Shown: piece after piece, positions 6,052 to 7,173 of the stretch
Layout: the number at the start of each line of letters is the position of its first letter
Position numbering within the stretch: the stretch's first letter is position 1
From: Cyclobacteriaceae bacterium
GTDB lineage: Bacteria > Bacteroidota > Bacteroidia > Cytophagales > Cyclobacteriaceae
Length of the DNA: 7,173 nucleotides
Direction: 5' to 3'
Assembly: GCA_025363495.1 (NCBI GenBank)
Contig: JANYDR010000241.1
Location: forward strand, 1 to 7,173
Translations under genes and position numbers: made by a program
Notes under the pieces: model-generated
What the model saw: only the letters and a program-made list of their open reading frames with translations
What the model was told of the DNA's origin: nothing
Databases searched by the model: none

Positions 6052-6531
6052 ATGAGATCGCAAAAAGAATTTACAGAATTGATCGATCAAAACCGGGGTA
6101 TCATTTATAAAGTGATCCGCCTGTATGTGCGTAATGAAGAAGATGAGCGCGATCTCTTTCAGGAGATTCTTTTCCAGGCATGGCGATCCTTCCCAAATTT
6201 TAAAGGCGACTCGAAGTTTTCTACCTGGCTTTATCGAGTTGGATTAAATACAGTACTGACTTTCAAGAGGCGACCTCAACTGGTCGTTCCTCACGATGAC
6301 CTGGCACAAATAAAATCTGATGTGATAGAAAAGAATTTGAATGAAGAGGCGGAAGCATTGTACATCGCTATCCATGAGCTTAATGATATTGATCGGATGA
6401 TCGTTACGCTTCATCTGGAGGGTTACGAAAATGAGGAGATTGCTGAAATCTCTGGACTAACAAAAAATAACACAGCGGTGAAGTTGCATCGTATCAAGGA
6501 AATTTTGTCAAAAAAACTGAAAACAATGTGA
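6052..6531 (+). CDS. ECF-family RNA polymerase sigma-70 factor
   Basis: This is a 159-aa protein with the two-domain ECF layout and normal length. Region 2 spans about 5-74. It includes the core-binding/-10 segment E-E-D-E-R-D-L-F-Q-E-I-L-F-Q-A-W-R at 29-45 and then F-K-G-D-S-K-F-S-T-W-L-Y-R-V-G-L-N at 50-66, with a basic F-K-R-R at 71-74. A short linker leads to region 4 at about 100-156. Its helix-turn-helix lies at about 126-150 (E-N-E-E-I-A-E-I-S-G-L then N-T-A-V-K-L-H-R-I-K), which reads the -35 element. The ATG at 6052 is the only start after the in-frame stop at 6013-6015. The protein directs RNA polymerase to a dedicated promoter set, probably on release from a membrane anti-sigma factor. 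The next gene begins at its stop codon and is the obvious candidate partner. Two inverted repeats in front of the start hint at local control. The regulon is unknown. Confidence 0.95.
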   Translation: MRSQKEFTELIDQNRGIIYKVIRLYVRNEEDERDLFQEILFQAWRSFPNFKGDSKFSTWLYRVGLNTVLTFKRRPQLVVPHDDLAQIKSDVIEKNLNEEAEALYIAIHELNDIDRMIVTLHLEGYENEEIAEISGLTKNNTAVKLHRIKEILSKKLKTM

Positions 6532-6533
6532 TC

Positions 6534-7136
6534 ATGGATTTGGGGGATGTTTGGAGGAAATTGGAAGAAGATAAACTTAGCAAGCCTGTAACGGGTGCGG
6601 TGGAGGTGCCGAAGGAGTCCAAGCACCCGATACAAAAGTTGAAGAATTCGTATAAGGTTACCATTGCATTTACAATTGCCTTTTTAATTGGATTTATAAT
6701 ACTTTTATTTTCTTTTAATGAGCCACTCGTTCGAATCAGTCTCGCCCTGGTGATTTTTTCATACGTGTTTTTTTTGGCCATTAATTATTCGATGTATAAA
6801 AAGATAAAGGTTGATTTTCCTGTTGATCAGAGTCTTATAAAAGCTCTTCGCCACACTTATGATTTTATTTCGTCCAATATCCGATTTCAGGAACGGGTTG
6901 CTTTATTTATATATCCCGTTGCGGGCACAGCGGGTTTTTTAATGGGTGGGTCATTGGGGAGTGGTGATTTAGACAGTATGCTGAAAGAAAAGACGGTCAT
7001 ATTTACCCTGATCATTGTGTTGATTGTCCTTACGCCTATTTGCTATTTTTTGACGAAGTGGATGTATAAGATCTCGTACGGTAAATGTCTGGTAGAATTG
7101 AAGGCGTTGATTAACGAGCTGGAAAAACCTGATTAA
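6534..7136 (+). CDS. Four-helix membrane protein, putative anti-sigma partner of the ECF factor
   Basis: From the ATG at 6534 this is a 200-aa protein. A GTG at 6528, overlapping the sigma stop as GTGA, would add two residues. I prefer the ATG because it gives the M-D-L-x-D-V-W-x-K-L-E-E N-terminus typical of such Bacteroidota proteins. Residues 1-41 are polar and probably cytoplasmic. Four hydrophobic segments follow at about 42-61, 66-83, 122-139 and 155-173. Between helices 2 and 3 lies a charged loop of about 35 residues, and the C-terminus (about 174-200) is also charged and probably helical. There is no zinc-binding H-x3-C-x2-C motif and no recognisable anti-sigma domain. The anti-sigma call therefore rests on coupling to the sigma gene, the soluble N-terminus and the membrane topology. 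It could also be a sensor or simply an integral protein controlled by the sigma factor. Confidence 0.8.
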   Translation: MDLGDVWRKLEEDKLSKPVTGAVEVPKESKHPIQKLKNSYKVTIAFTIAFLIGFIILLFSFNEPLVRISLALVIFSYVFFLAINYSMYKKIKVDFPVDQSLIKALRHTYDFISSNIRFQERVALFIYPVAGTAGFLMGGSLGSGDLDSMLKEKTVIFTLIIVLIVLTPICYFLTKWMYKISYGKCLVELKALINELEKPD

Positions 7137-7159
7137 ATAAATTAGGTGAATGCATTTCC

Positions 7160-7173
7160 CGCAGATTTCGCGG
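7160..7173. repeat. Start of a short CGCAGATTT-type intergenic repeat (cut by window end)
   Basis: CGCAGATTT (7160-7168) is followed by CGCGG (7169-7173), which looks like the start of a second 9-bp unit. CCGC (7159-7162) and GCGG (7170-7173) could also form a small hairpin. From memory, degenerate tandem units of this kind occur between genes in Bacteroidota. Only about one and a half units are visible, so the call is tentative. It could instead be the hairpin of a terminator for the sigma operon. Confidence 0.35.

Overview
The window looks like a chromosomal segment from a Bacteroidota bacterium, most likely of the Cytophagales type. The reasons are secreted proteins whose signal peptides end in the typical (A/S)|Q junction, tandem genes with an N-terminal CarboxypepD_reg-like domain, a formylglycine-generating-enzyme (FGE) fold protein of the 'GNVAEM' type, AT-rich DNA, gene starts without clear Shine-Dalgarno sequences, and an ECF sigma factor with a membrane partner. 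The species cannot be fixed from the sequence alone.

Region 1 (1-5315, plus strand) reads as one tightly packed operon that begins upstream of the window. It opens with the C-terminal end of an FGE/SUMF1-fold protein. Two bases later come four consecutive paralogues of 414-425 codons, joined by 4-bp stop/start overlaps (ATGA, ATGA, GTGA). Each paralogue has a signal peptide, a carboxypeptidase-regulatory-like beta domain, a central motif of the type G-F-Y-R...L-I-E-A-A...I-Y-D, a beta-rich C-terminal half, and a closing FW-x-NY signature. They have no TonB plug, no recognisable beta-barrel and no type IX secretion tail. This is the most unusual part of the window: a translationally coupled set of four diverged secreted paralogues of unknown function, next to an FGE-fold protein that appears to lack the catalytic cysteines.

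Region 2 (5353-5856, minus strand) holds two small two-helix membrane proteins separated by 3 bp. They converge on the end of the paralogue operon and diverge from the sigma factor gene.

Region 3 (5857-6051) is a 195-bp divergent intergenic region. It carries two inverted repeats immediately upstream of the sigma factor start, and a possible 10-codon leader ORF in front of the minus-strand pair.

Region 4 (6052-7136, plus strand) is an ECF sigma-70 gene, then a four-helix membrane protein with a soluble N-terminal segment. It is in the position expected of a membrane anti-sigma factor, but it has no recognised anti-sigma domain. The window ends in what looks like the first unit of a short CGCAGATTT-type intergenic repeat.
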